A stretch of DNA of 64,000 nucleotides from Oscillibacter sp. (GTDB lineage Bacteria > Bacillota > Clostridia > Oscillospirales > Oscillospiraceae). The notes below the pieces were generated by a model that worked only from the letters and a program-made list of their open reading frames with translations, searched no databases and was not told the origin of the DNA. The stretch is taken from the NCBI GenBank assembly GCA_017482345.1, contig JAFUNB010000016.1, positions 124,001 through 188,000 of the forward strand. The letters run 5' to 3'. Below, one piece after another: positions 7,241 to 14,867 of this stretch. The translations under genes were made by a program, and so were the position numbers. Position 1 is the first letter of the stretch. Every line of letters begins with the position of its first letter.

Positions 7241-8584
7241 TTATGCATGGAATTTTCGGATGAGGCTCCGGTAGAACAGGATGCCCACCACCAGCGCCGC
7301 CGTGTCCGCGATGGGCTGGGCGTACACCAGTCCCATCTCTCCCACGAAGGCGTTCAGAAGCACCAGCAGCGGCGCCAGAAAGCCCGCCTGACGGATGACC
7401 GACAGGAACAGGGACTGCACCCACTTACCCATGGCCTGAAACACGCTGCTGAACAGGTTCGTGAAGCACATGCCCGGCGCGCAGAGGAACCAGACCCGCA
7501 GGAACTGCACGCCCTTTTCCACCGTTGCGCTCTCGGTGATGAAGAGGTTGATGAGGGGCTTTGCAAACACCTCCACCACGGCGATGCAGGCCGCGGCGTA
7601 GCAGCCCAGCAAGATGAAGGACAGCCGGCTGATCTCCCGGAACCGCTCCGTCTCCTCCGCGCCGTAGCAGTAGCCCAGCAGAGGCATGATGCCCTGGGTC
7701 AGACCCACGGTGATCTGGATGGCGATGGTGCCGATCTTCTGCACGATGCCGAAGGCGGCGATGGACACGTCGCCGTATGCGGACATGAAGTGGGTCAGCA
7801 TGATGTTGGCGCTGCTGCCCAGCACGATGATGGCCGCCGAGGGAATACCCACCAGAATGACCTGCTTGGCGATCACAGGCTCAAACCGCAGACGGGCGGG
7901 GGAGAGGACAATGACGCTGCCCTCTGTCCGCAGCGCGATCCACAGCAGATACAACAGGGACACCACGTTGGAAATGCAGGTGGCGATGGCCGCGCCCTCC
8001 GCCGCCATGCCCAGCACGGACACGAACACATAGTCCAGCCCGATGTTCAGAAAGCCGCCCAGCGCCATGCCGATGCTGGCCTGCTTCGTGTTGCCCTCGG
8101 CCCGGATCAGGTGGCCCAGCATCAGCGCCGCCACCGTGGGGATGCCGCCGTACAGCACCGTCCAGGTCAGGTATTCCTTTGTGGCCTGGAAGGTCTCCGG
8201 CGTCACGGTGCCGATGGCCTGCAGGATGGGCGTCATGAAGGCCGCCAGAACGGCAATGATGACCACCACACCGGCCAGCGCCCCGTAAAAGGCGAAGGTG
8301 GAGGCCCGGGAGGCCCGATCCCGGTCTCCCTGACCCAGGGAGCGGGAGATGAAACTGTTGGCGCCGATGCCGAAGAGGTTGCCCACCATGGTCAGCGACA
8401 TGAACAGCGGGAAGCTCAGCGTCAGCGCCGCCACCTGGGAGGGGTCGTTGGTGTGACCCACGAAAAACGTGTCCGCCAGGTTATACAGCAGGGTGACCAG
8501 CTGGCTCAAAATGGTGGGGATCGCAAACTTTGCGATGGCCCGCGGGGCGGAAAGCCCCTGAAAAACATCCTGATTTTGCTGCAT
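7241..8584 (-). CDS. MATE family efflux transporter (copy 1)
   Basis: A 447-residue MATE protein with twelve expected membrane helices. The opening LSAPRAIAKFAIPTILSQLVTLLYNLADTFFVG is typical (shown here as a description of residues 9-41), with the conserved Asp of LADTFF and the second-half repeat start IASTIL-like VIAKQVILVGIPSAAI near residue 230. MATE pumps export cationic drugs or metabolites using Na+ or H+. It is the last gene of the xth-DMT-MATE unit, 21 nt after the DMT gene. It is one of five MATE genes in this window, and the substrate is unknown. Confidence 0.93.
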   Translation of the reverse strand: MQQNQDVFQGLSAPRAIAKFAIPTILSQLVTLLYNLADTFFVGHTNDPSQVAALTLSFPLFMSLTMVGNLFGIGANSFISRSLGQGDRDRASRASTFAFYGALAGVVVIIAVLAAFMTPILQAIGTVTPETFQATKEYLTWTVLYGGIPTVAALMLGHLIRAEGNTKQASIGMALGGFLNIGLDYVFVSVLGMAAEGAAIATCISNVVSLLYLLWIALRTEGSVIVLSPARLRFEPVIAKQVILVGIPSAAIIVLGSSANIMLTHFMSAYGDVSIAAFGIVQKIGTIAIQITVGLTQGIMPLLGYCYGAEETERFREISRLSFILLGCYAAACIAVVEVFAKPLINLFITESATVEKGVQFLRVWFLCAPGMCFTNLFSSVFQAMGKWVQSLFLSVIRQAGFLAPLLVLLNAFVGEMGLVYAQPIADTAALVVGILFYRSLIRKFHA

Positions 8585-8605
8585 ATCCGATCTTCTTTCT
8601 CCTGC

Positions 8606-9031
8606 TTACTTGGCCACCATCACCAAACCCACCGTACACACGATCAGGCCAACGAGCTGGCGCAGGGTAAAGGCCTCCTTGTAAAGCAGGACGCCCACCA
8701 AAACCAGCGTGATGGCAAGGCCGATATTGGTGACCTGAATACCGATGCCCACCTTCCAGCCGGCACGGTAAATGGCAATGATACCGAATTCCAGCGCCAC
8801 CAGCACAGCGCCCAGCACCCAGGCCGTCCAGTTGGTTTTGCCCAGCTCCGCCGCAAGGTTTTTCTGCCCGCTGGTCAGGAAGAACATGACAAGAGAGCAA
8901 AGGGCAGCGATGCCATAGGTGATGATCAGGGAGGCGAAGCTGTTGACGTCCTCCGGCGTGGATTTTGCGCAGATGTTATAGATCGTGTTGGCGCCGACCA
9001 CCAGAAGCACCGGCCAGAGCATATTCCACAT
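8606..9031 (-). CDS. EamA/DMT-like small membrane transporter
   Basis: A 141-residue protein with four to five membrane helices and the layout of a single EamA (drug/metabolite transporter) repeat: MLWPVLLVVGANTIYNICAK, an AALCSLVMFFL span, and the last pair GLAITLVLVGVLLYKEAFTLRQ then GLIVCTVGLVMVAK. The YKEAFTLRQLVG segment is the most diagnostic, matching the E-x-x-t-x-x-q turn of DMT proteins. Being half-sized, it would act as a dimer. It begins 4 nt after xth and is followed by a MATE gene. Confidence 0.75.
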   Translation of the reverse strand: MWNMLWPVLLVVGANTIYNICAKSTPEDVNSFASLIITYGIAALCSLVMFFLTSGQKNLAAELGKTNWTAWVLGAVLVALEFGIIAIYRAGWKVGIGIQVTNIGLAITLVLVGVLLYKEAFTLRQLVGLIVCTVGLVMVAK

Positions 9032-9035
9032 ATCG

Positions 9036-9791
9036 TTACACCTCCAGCTCCAGCACCACGGGACAATGATCCGATCCCATGATCTCGCTCCAGATATCCG
9101 CGTTTTTGATGCGGTCTTTCAGCCGCTGGGACACAATAAAATAGTCAATGCGCCAGCCGGCGTTGTTCTTGCGGGCGTTGAACCGGTAGCTCCACCAGGA
9201 GTAGGCGCCGGTCTTGTCGGGATAGAGATAGCGGAACGTGTCCACAAAGCCGGAGGCGAGCAGCGCCGTCATCTTCTCCCGCTCCTCGTCGGAGAAGCCA
9301 GGGTTGCGGCGGTTGCTCTTGGGGTTCTTGATGTCGATCTCCTCGTGGGCCACGTTCAGATCGCCGCAGTACACCACAGGCTTTTTGGCGTCCAGCTCCA
9401 TGAGGTACGCCCGGATATCGTCCTCCCAGACCATGCGGTAGTCCAGACGGGCCAGCTGGTCCTTGGAGTTGGGGGTGTAGCAGCACACCAGATAGAAGTC
9501 CTCATACTCGGCGGTGATGACACGGCCCTCATGGCGGTGCTCGTCGTCACCGAAGTCATAGGTGACACTGAGGGGCTCCTGCCTGGTGAAGATGGCCGTG
9601 CCGGAATAGCCGGCCTTGTCGGCGCTGTTCCAGAAGCGGGAATAGCCGGGCAGGTCGAACTCCGCTTGCTCGGGGCGCATTTTCGTCTCCTGCAGGCAGA
9701 TCACATCGGCGTTTGCAAATTCACAAAAGTCCAGAAAGCCTTTATTCAGACAGGCCCGCAGGCCGTTGACGTTCCAGGATACCAGTTTCAT
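9036..9791 (-). CDS. xth: Exodeoxyribonuclease III / AP endonuclease
   Basis: A 251-residue exonuclease III family enzyme that cuts DNA at abasic sites. The start is set at MKLVSWNVNGLRA (9791), preceded by AAAGGAGAACTGACC; the longer frame adds an unlikely leader. Catalytic blocks are present: WNVNGLRA, CLQETK (metal Glu), YCGDLNVAHEEID, and the C-terminal RIDYFIVSQRL plus GSDHCPVVLEL (catalytic Asp-His). It is the first gene of a short operon with two membrane transporters, which are not known partners of base-excision repair. Confidence 0.96.
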   Translation of the reverse strand: MKLVSWNVNGLRACLNKGFLDFCEFANADVICLQETKMRPEQAEFDLPGYSRFWNSADKAGYSGTAIFTRQEPLSVTYDFGDDEHRHEGRVITAEYEDFYLVCCYTPNSKDQLARLDYRMVWEDDIRAYLMELDAKKPVVYCGDLNVAHEEIDIKNPKSNRRNPGFSDEEREKMTALLASGFVDTFRYLYPDKTGAYSWWSYRFNARKNNAGWRIDYFIVSQRLKDRIKNADIWSEIMGSDHCPVVLELEV

Positions 9792-9915
9792 GGTCAGTTC
9801 TCCTTTGTTTGCTGTTGTTTTCCACATTCTATCCCATTTCCGGCGAAAAAACAATTGCCCGCCGGGGGCAAATGGGGTACAGTATTAACAATCCTCAGAA
9901 AACAGGTGGATTCTT

Positions 9916-11268
9916 ATGAAAAAGAGTTCTTCCGGCATGCGGAATATGACCGTTGGCTCCCCCGCGGGGCACCTGTTCTATTTCGCGCTGCCGCTGCTGC
10001 TGGGCAGCTTTCTCCAGCAGTTTTATAATATGGTGGACAGCTGGGTGGTCGGCAACTTCGTGGGCGACAGCGCCCTGGCTGCCGTGGGCGTGGGCGCGCC
10101 GGTCATCTTCATGTTCTCCTCCCTGTTCATGGGCCTGTCCAACGGCGGAACCGTGGTCATCGCCCAGTTTTTCGGAGCGGGGAAGCCGGACCGGGTGCGG
10201 GACGCCATCGACACCGTCTACACCGCCTTTGTCTGCGGCGTGGTGCCCCTGTCCGCCGGTGCGGTGCTGCTGGTAAACCCGCTGCTGACCGCCCTGCGGG
10301 TGGAGACCGCCGCCTACGGGGACGCCCGTACCTACCTTCTGGTGGTGAGCGCCGGTCTGGTGGGCACCATCGGCTACAACCTGAACGCCGGCATCCTGCG
10401 GGGTCTTGGCAACAGCCGCACCACGCTGCTGTTTCTGGCGGTGGCCACCATCATGAACATCGTGCTGGATCTCCTCTTCGTGCTGGCCTTCCGGATGGAC
10501 GTGATGGGCGTGGCTCTGGCCACCATTCTGGCCCAGGCGGCCAGCTGGCTGTTCGGCCTTGGCTACATCAACCGCAGCTATCCGGACTACGCCATCCGCC
10601 CCTTCTGCTTCCGGTTTGACCGCCAGCTGTTCCGGGAGATCATGCGCATCGGCCTGCCCTCCGGCCTGCATATGTCCCTGGTAGCCCTGGGCTCCATGGT
10701 GGTTATGAGCAAGATCAACTCCTACGGCTACGACTACACCGCCGCCTACAACGTGGGCTCCAAGCTGGACTCCATGGCCTTCCTGCCCATCCAGAGCCTT
10801 GCCAGCGCCGTCGTGGCCTTCGTGGGCCAGAACATCGGGGCCAAGCAGATGGACCGGGTCCGTCAGGGCATCCGCATCACGGTGGCCGCCTCCGTTCTCT
10901 GGGCCGTCGGTATGCTGGTGCTCATCCCGCTGGGGCCCGTGCTGATCGCCTGCTTCTCCGATACGCCGGCGGTCATCGAAAACGGCGCCTTGTATCTCCG
11001 GAGCATCATGCCCTTCTATGTTTTGTTCTCCGTCATGTTCTGTCTCAACAACGCCATGCAGGGCGCGGGCGACAGCATGTTCTCCATGATCAACGCCATT
11101 TTGTCCCTGATCCTTGTGCGGGTGCCGTCGGTCTATCTGCTGGCCAACCGCTTCGGCCCCGATTATATGTTCTACGGCATCGGCATCGGCTGGTGCGTGG
11201 GCTGTCTGCTGTCCGTCCTGTATTATTTTTCCGGCAGATGGCTCCGTTATCAAACTTTAACGGAATAA
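9916..11268 (+). CDS. MATE family efflux transporter (copy 2)
   Basis: A 450-residue MATE pump. The N-terminus PAGHLFYFALPLLLGSFLQQ leads into FYNMVDSWVVGNFVG with the conserved Asp. The middle contains LNAGILRGLGNSRTTLLFL, and the second repeat starts with FREIMRIGLPSGLHMSLVAL. AGGTGG lies 9 nt upstream of ATG 9916. It is divergent from xth. The sequence is distinct from the other four MATE proteins in the window, so this is not a recent tandem duplicate. The substrate is unknown. Confidence 0.93.
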   Translation: MKKSSSGMRNMTVGSPAGHLFYFALPLLLGSFLQQFYNMVDSWVVGNFVGDSALAAVGVGAPVIFMFSSLFMGLSNGGTVVIAQFFGAGKPDRVRDAIDTVYTAFVCGVVPLSAGAVLLVNPLLTALRVETAAYGDARTYLLVVSAGLVGTIGYNLNAGILRGLGNSRTTLLFLAVATIMNIVLDLLFVLAFRMDVMGVALATILAQAASWLFGLGYINRSYPDYAIRPFCFRFDRQLFREIMRIGLPSGLHMSLVALGSMVVMSKINSYGYDYTAAYNVGSKLDSMAFLPIQSLASAVVAFVGQNIGAKQMDRVRQGIRITVAASVLWAVGMLVLIPLGPVLIACFSDTPAVIENGALYLRSIMPFYVLFSVMFCLNNAMQGAGDSMFSMINAILSLILVRVPSVYLLANRFGPDYMFYGIGIGWCVGCLLSVLYYFSGRWLRYQTLTE

Positions 11269-11283
11269 ATTTCCAAGAAACAA

Positions 11284-11312
11284 TTGTAATTCCCCGGCGA
11301 ACCCGTTATAAT
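11284..11312 (+). promoter_or_regulatory. metG promoter
   Basis: TTGTAA (11284-11289), a 17-nt spacer and a perfect TATAAT (11307-11312) lie about 70 nt before the metG start. No T-box motif is visible in the leader. Confidence 0.75.
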
Positions 11313-11380
11313 AGGTCGTACTTTGTGAATACCGGCGCTCTTCCATTCGGAGCAGCCGTGAAAAAAGGAGAAAGATCCCC

Positions 11381-13360
11381 ATGGAAAACAAAAAGTTCTA
11401 TATCACCACCCCCATCTACTACCCCTCTGACAAGCTGCACATCGGCCACACCTACTGCACCGTCGCCACCGACGCCATCGCCCGCTATAAGCGCCTGGCC
11501 GGTTACGACGTCATGTTCCTGACCGGCACCGACGAGCACGGCCAGAAGATCGAGCAGAAGGCCACCGAGGCCGGCATGACTCCCCAGGAGTTCGTGGACA
11601 GCATCGTTGAGGGCAAGGGCGGCATCCTGGACCTGTGGAAGCTGATGAACATCTCCAACGACCGCTTCATCCGCACCACCGACGATTATCATGTCTCCGC
11701 CATTCAGAAGATCTTCAAGAAGATGTACGACAATGGCGATATCTATAAGGGCGCCTACAAGGGCAAGTACTGCACGCCCTGCGAGTCCTTCTGGACCGAG
11801 AGCCAGCTGAAGGACGGCTGCTGCCCCGACTGCGGCCGCCCCGTCATCGACGCCGAGGAGGAGGCCTACTTCTTCAAGCTCAGCAAGTACGCCGACAAGA
11901 TCCGCGACCTGCTGGAGAACACCGACTTCCTGCAGCCCCGCAGCCGCGTCAACGAGATGGTGAAGAACTTCATCGATCCGGGCCTTGAGGACCTGTGCGT
12001 GTCCCGTACCTCCTTCTCCTGGGGCGTGCCCGTTGACTTCGATCCCGGCCATGTGGTGTACGTCTGGGTGGACGCTCTGTCCAACTATATCACCGCTCTG
12101 GGCTATGACAACGACAAGTACGACGATTACAAGCACTACTGGCCCTGCGAGTACCACATCGTGGGCAAGGAGATCGTCCGTTTCCACTCCATCATCTGGC
12201 CCGCCATGCTGATGAGTCTGGGCGAGCCGGTGCCCCAGCATGTCTTCGGCCACGGCTGGCTGCTGCTGGACGGCGGCAAGATGTCCAAGTCCAAGGGCAA
12301 CGTGGTGGACCCCTATATCCTGGCTGAGAAGTTCGGCGTGGACGCCCTGCGCTTCTTCCTGATGCGCACCTTCCCCTTCGGCTCCGACGGCAACTTCTCC
12401 AACGAGCGCCTGATCCAGACCATCAACACCGATCTGGCCAACGACCTGGGCAATCTGGTCAGCCGTACCACCGCCATGGTGGGCAAGTACTTCGGCGGAG
12501 CGCTGCCCGAGGGCTGCAAGACCTATGATGCTCCGGAAAGCTACGACACCGAGCTGATCTCCATGGCTTCCGGCCTGCGCGCCGCTTACGAGGCCAAGAT
12601 GGAGGCCATGGCTCCCCACGAGGCTCTGGCCGAGGTGTTCCACGTCATCCAGCGCGCCAACAAGTATATCGACGAGAGCACTCCCTGGACCCTGGCCAAG
12701 GATATGGAGGCCAACGGCAAGCGCCTGGCTCACGTGCTGTACAACCTGCTGGAGACCGCCCGCATCTGCGGCATCCTGCTGATCCCCTTCATGCCCGAGA
12801 GCATGGAGAAGCTGTTCGTCCAGATCGGCGCCGGCGCCGACATCCAGGACTGGGCCGCCGCCGCTGTCTGGGGCGCTCTGAGCGAGACCGCCACCGTCGT
12901 CAAGGGCGAGAACCTGTTCCCCCGTATCGACATGGACAAGGCTCTGGAGGAGCTGGAGGCCGCCGCAGAGGCCGCTAAGAAGGCAGCTCTGCCCGCCATC
13001 GAGACCGAGCCTCAGCTGGAGGAGAAGGTGGACTTTGAAACCTTCTGCAAGAACGATTTCCGCGCTGTGAAGGTCAAGGCCTGCTCCAACGTGAAGAAGA
13101 GCGAGAAGCTGCTGAAGTTCACGCTGGACGACGGCACCGGTACCGACCGTCAGATCCTGTCCGGCATCGCCAAGTGGTACAAGCCCGAGGATCTGGTGGG
13201 CAAGACCCTGGTGGCCATCGTGAACCTGCCCCCCAGAAAGATGATGGGTCAGGAGTCCAACGGCATGCTGATCTCCGCCGTCCACAAGGAAAAGGGCGAG
13301 GAAGTCCTGAACCTGATCATGGTGGATGACAGCATCCCCGCAGGTGCCAAGCTCTGCTGA
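11381..13360 (+). CDS. metG: Methionyl-tRNA synthetase
   Basis: A 659-residue class I synthetase that charges tRNA-Met. It contains ITTPIYYPSDKLHIGHTYCT with the HIGH motif, a zinc knuckle pair (CTPCESF and CCPDCGRP, residues about 127-150), KMSKSKGN near residue 300, and an appended tRNA-binding (EMAP/Trbp111-like) domain from about residue 555 to the end. AAAAAAGGAG lies 10 nt before ATG 11381. The last 8 codons plus the stop (cccc..gctgat, 26 nt from about 13340) recur exactly at 13541-13566, beyond a hairpin-rich insert. Confidence 0.98.
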   Translation: MENKKFYITTPIYYPSDKLHIGHTYCTVATDAIARYKRLAGYDVMFLTGTDEHGQKIEQKATEAGMTPQEFVDSIVEGKGGILDLWKLMNISNDRFIRTTDDYHVSAIQKIFKKMYDNGDIYKGAYKGKYCTPCESFWTESQLKDGCCPDCGRPVIDAEEEAYFFKLSKYADKIRDLLENTDFLQPRSRVNEMVKNFIDPGLEDLCVSRTSFSWGVPVDFDPGHVVYVWVDALSNYITALGYDNDKYDDYKHYWPCEYHIVGKEIVRFHSIIWPAMLMSLGEPVPQHVFGHGWLLLDGGKMSKSKGNVVDPYILAEKFGVDALRFFLMRTFPFGSDGNFSNERLIQTINTDLANDLGNLVSRTTAMVGKYFGGALPEGCKTYDAPESYDTELISMASGLRAAYEAKMEAMAPHEALAEVFHVIQRANKYIDESTPWTLAKDMEANGKRLAHVLYNLLETARICGILLIPFMPESMEKLFVQIGAGADIQDWAAAAVWGALSETATVVKGENLFPRIDMDKALEELEAAAEAAKKAALPAIETEPQLEEKVDFETFCKNDFRAVKVKACSNVKKSEKLLKFTLDDGTGTDRQILSGIAKWYKPEDLVGKTLVAIVNLPPRKMMGQESNGMLISAVHKEKGEEVLNLIMVDDSIPAGAKLC

Positions 13361-13566
13361 TAAATTGAAATTTAGCAGAACGGCTCACCGTTGGGGCATT
13401 CCGATTCCCGGATGCTTCGCATCCGCCAATCGGGCCCCTGCCTCGAATTCAGCTCGCTTTTTCTGCCGCTGGCAGCGCTTCGCTGAATTCCTCGAAACAG
13501 CCTCGCTTCATCCGCCACCGGCGGCGCTTCGGCTGTTTCCCCCGCAGGTGCCAAGCTCTGCTGATC
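13340..13566. repeat. 26-bp duplication of the metG 3' end bracketing a hairpin block
   Basis: The sequence running from CCCCGCAGGTGCC to TCTGCTGAT (26 nt) occurs at the end of metG (about 13340-13365) and again, unchanged, at about 13541-13566. The second copy precedes the intact terminator. The 175 bp between the copies is a string of hairpins: CCGATT/AATCGG enclosing GGATGC/GCATCC (13399-13431), and two tandem 46-nt stem-loops (13445-13490 and 13494-13539). There is no ORF of note. It looks like an insertion that re-created the gene end, or like a remnant of such an event. Confidence 0.8.
13445..13539. repeat. Two tandem 46-nt stem-loops with covarying stems
   Basis: Unit A (13445-13490) has outer arms GAATTCAGC/GCTGAATTC and inner stem CTGCC/GGCAG. 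Unit B (13494-13539) has outer arms GAAACAGCC/GGCTGTTTC and inner stem CCGCC/GGCGG. The flanks of the inner stem (TCGCTT and CGCTTC) are shared. The outer and inner stems changed on both sides so that pairing is kept. Confidence 0.8.
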
Positions 13567-13574
13567 AACAAAAT

Positions 13575-13610
13575 AAAAACGGAGCAGTCAATGACTGCTC
13601 CGTTTTATTG
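13575..13610 (+). terminator. metG terminator
   Basis: ACGGAGCAGT pairs with ACTGCTCCGT (13579-13603), followed by TTTTATT. It lies after the second copy of the metG end, so it is probably the original terminator, displaced by the insert. Confidence 0.85.
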
Positions 13611-13618
13611 CCCGCAGG

Positions 13619-13700
13619 GGAGGAAGGAGAGCGGGTCGAGGAATGCGGCCCGGCTTGAAAACCCTCGCAGGCAACGGCCGCCGGGGGGATCTGGCAGCCG
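13619..13700 (+). pseudogene. Possible degenerate tRNA-Ser remnant
   Basis: This stretch reads like a damaged class II tRNA: GGTCGAGGAATGCGGCC resembles the D-arm region, CTTGAAA resembles an anticodon loop with TGA, and AGGCAACGGCC followed by CCGGGGGGAT resembles a long variable arm and T-arm start. The anticodon and acceptor stems do not pair, so it would not be a functional tRNA. The likeness could be chance. A covariance-model scan would settle it. Confidence 0.3.
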
Positions 13701-13880
13701 ACAGTTCACGGGAACTGTTGATTTCATTGTAGAAAAATTAACAAGCATTGTAAATCCACGGTTTCACCAAAAACAAAAAGTTAATTTTCGTCTTTATGGA
13801 GAAAACATCAAGTAATCGTTTTCCTAAAAACGGCTGTTTCACAGACAAATACACCAATTTTTGTTTCTTATGCAAAAACT
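13701..13880. other. AT-rich spacer without a recognisable gene
   Basis: Between the tRNA-like remnant and the decayed thpR there are about 180 bases, much richer in A and T than the surroundings. I see no ORF with a ribosome binding site. A TACACCAATTTT motif occurs here (about 13852) and again at about 13909, inside the thpR remnant. Confidence 0.5.
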
Positions 13881-14088
13881 TCATAAGGGTGTTCTGGCTA
13901 TTTCCGTATACACCAATTTTCCGTCCAGCCGCTCCGACTTCATGAGAGACACCGCCCGCACCTCCATGGAGGCTGGCCGGAGCGTCACCCGGGGCCGGGG
14001 GCCCCGCCAGTGGCGCACCAGCGTGACATGGGGACGCCAGCGAATCGCGGACAGCAGGGGAGAAAACAATGGCGGCAAACAGGCGCAT
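13881..14088 (-). pseudogene. thpR: Remnant of RNA 2',3'-cyclic phosphodiesterase / 2'-5' RNA ligase
   Basis: On the minus strand an intact AAAGGAGGGCCGCT site and ATG (14088) begin MRLFAAIVFSPAVRDSL, a typical ThpR N-terminus. After about 17 codons the frame shifts. The other frame then carries WRPHVTLVRHW, which is the second HxT motif, and a C-terminal ThpR-like stretch (VRAVSLMKSERLDGK, then VYTEIARTPL) to the stop at 13881. The family is about 180 residues; here only the two ends remain, so roughly 110 internal residues including the first HxT motif are deleted. Confidence 0.7.
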
Positions 14089-14182
14089 AGCGGCCCTCCT
14101 TTCGGGAATTGCGGTTGTATTTTATGGTAGCACGGTGGTACAATAGTTGCAAGTTTGCAACCCGCAAGAGAGGATGGAATCT

Positions 14183-14836
14183 ATGAGACTGCAAAGCGCG
14201 ATTTTTGATATGGACGGTACCCTGCTGGACTCCATGCAGATGTGGCGGAACCTGTACCGGGACGTGGTGGTGGATCTGGGCAAGGAGCCCCAGCCGGACT
14301 TTGTGGAACGGGTGAAGCCCCTGACCCTGCGGGAGGCCGCCGTGTACTGCAAGGAGGCCCACGACCTGCCCCTGACCGTGGAGGAGGTCATTGCCCGGTT
14401 TGAGCAGCGGGTGGACACCTTCTACCGCACGGAAGTGCAGGCCAAGCCGGGTCTGAAGGAATTTCTGGCCCTGCTGAAGATGGAGGGCGTGTGGATGTAT
14501 GTGGCCACCGCCACGGACCGCCCCCTGGCAGAGGCCGCTCTGCGCCACGCCGGCATTTCCGACTATTTCCGCGGCATGGTGACGGTAGCCGAGGCTGGCG
14601 CTGGCAAGGAAAGTCCCGAGATCTTCGAGCGTGCCCTGCGCCGTCTGCGCTCTCACAAGCGGGACACCGTGGTGTTTGAGGACGCCCTCCACGCCATTCG
14701 CACGGCCAAAAACGCCGGGTTCCGGGTGGCGGCGGTCTACGATCCCTCCGCCGAGGACGACCAGGAGGAGATCCGCGCCCTTGCGGACTACTATATCCGC
14801 TCCTTCGAGGAAATGTTTGACGAAAACCCCCTGTAA
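14183..14836 (+). CDS. HAD superfamily phosphatase
   Basis: A 217-residue HAD hydrolase of the beta-phosphoglucomutase/phosphoglycolate phosphatase-like subgroup. Motif I is FDMDGTLLDSM (nucleophile Asp), motif II lies in VATATDRP, motif III is the Lys of GKESPEIF, and motif IV is VFEDALHAIRTAKNAGF. The alpha-helical cap occupies residues about 18-90. AGAGAGG lies 9 nt before ATG 14183; the earlier ATG at 14174 directly abuts that site. A TTGTAT/TACAAT promoter is likely at 14112-14141. The substrate is not predictable. Confidence 0.88.
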   Translation: MRLQSAIFDMDGTLLDSMQMWRNLYRDVVVDLGKEPQPDFVERVKPLTLREAAVYCKEAHDLPLTVEEVIARFEQRVDTFYRTEVQAKPGLKEFLALLKMEGVWMYVATATDRPLAEAALRHAGISDYFRGMVTVAEAGAGKESPEIFERALRRLRSHKRDTVVFEDALHAIRTAKNAGFRVAAVYDPSAEDDQEEIRALADYYIRSFEEMFDENPL

Positions 14837-14867
14837 CAAAAAATCCTCCTGAAGGGAGTGGAGCGCT

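Noticed and set aside
11306..13285. Minus-strand ORF of 659 codons opposite metG
   Set aside because: Antisense shadow caused by the metG codon pattern. The product is repetitive low-complexity text with no domain.
13340..13566. Classical transposon with a 26-bp target duplication
   Set aside because: The duplicated stretch is long for a target site duplication and the analogous glyS copies are 64 nt and diverged only at synonymous sites. No terminal inverted repeats or transposase are present.
13445..13566. CRISPR array
   Set aside because: Only two similar units, which are hairpins with changing arms rather than exact repeats separated by unique spacers, and no cas gene in the window.
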